Positions 48,782 through 48,789 of a DNA stretch of 48,789 bases are shown here, piece after piece (positions within the stretch are counted from its first letter, which is position 1; each line of letters starts with the position of its first letter). Origin of the DNA: Nocardia cyriacigeorgica (lineage in GTDB: Bacteria > Actinomycetota > Actinomycetes > Mycobacteriales > Mycobacteriaceae). A program made the translations under genes and the position numbers. The stretch spans positions 1-48,789 of the forward strand of contig NZ_JAAGVC010000042.1 in assembly GCF_010858045.1 (NCBI RefSeq). The letters run 5' to 3'. The notes below the pieces were generated by a model. The model ran no database searches. It was given only the letters and a program-made list of their open reading frames with translations, and was not told the DNA's origin.

Positions 48782-48789
48782 GTAGCCGG

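Overview
The window reads as a chromosomal segment of a high-GC actinomycete, most likely Nocardia or a close mycolic-acid relative (Mycobacteriales). The reasons are the strong G/C third-position bias, an F420-type luciferase-like oxidoreductase, an actinobacterial BioB with its small auxiliary protein, NrtR and BioQ regulators, likely leaderless promoters, and the backbone gene order. That backbone (nadC-nadB-nadA / nrtR ... DUF2567 - bsaP - bioB / bioQ ... bioD-bioF-bioA ... glgX/treX-treY) recalls, from memory, the Mycobacterium tuberculosis order treX/treY - bioA-bioF-bioD - bioB-Rv1590-Rv1591 - Rv1593c - nadA-nadB-nadC. I see no tRNA, rRNA, CRISPR array or insertion sequence.

Layout. 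0-4.3 kb: an 84-bp inverted repeat brackets an F420-type oxidoreductase gene (behind a MerR-type promoter) and a phosphotransferase gene; a winged-helix gene and an acetyltransferase gene follow. 4.3-9.3 kb: an acyl-CoA catabolism island (thiolase, SDR, a double-headed TetR regulator, and a divergent acyl-CoA synthetase). 9.3-13.9 kb: the de novo NAD operon nadA-nadB-nadC with a divergent NrtR and its palindromic operator. 14-17.1 kb: an AraC/GlxA regulator, a cupin, a small basic protein and two membrane proteins. 17.1-19.1 kb: bsaP-bioB and divergent bioQ around a BioQ box.

19.2-33.2 kb looks like an accessory block lying between the two halves of the biotin genes. It holds a coupled sulfonate/organosulfur uptake and monooxygenase operon, an alpha/beta hydrolase, a cobalamin-riboswitch-controlled ABC importer, a MarR-MFS efflux operon, a muralytic protein without a signal peptide, and a Tat-exported cholesterol-oxidase-like flavoenzyme.

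33.2-37.4 kb: bioF-bioD and bioA, each behind its own BioQ box, with a MarR/cupin divergent pair between them. 37.5-43.2 kb: a second MarR/cupin pair, then glgX(treX)-treY, without treZ directly downstream. 43.2-48.8 kb: a DUF2235 hydrolase, then a TetR-centred locus in which related inverted-repeat operators lie before a double-cupin gene, the TetR gene and a three-gene operon (membrane protein, DoxX-like protein, flavin-binding split-barrel protein). This locus is the best candidate for an undescribed system. The window ends in a small membrane protein gene.

In function the window joins cofactor supply (NAD, biotin, cobalamin, sulfur) to lipid or sterol catabolism and stress-type regulation. 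A recurring pattern is a small cupin gene beside a transcription regulator, seen four times.
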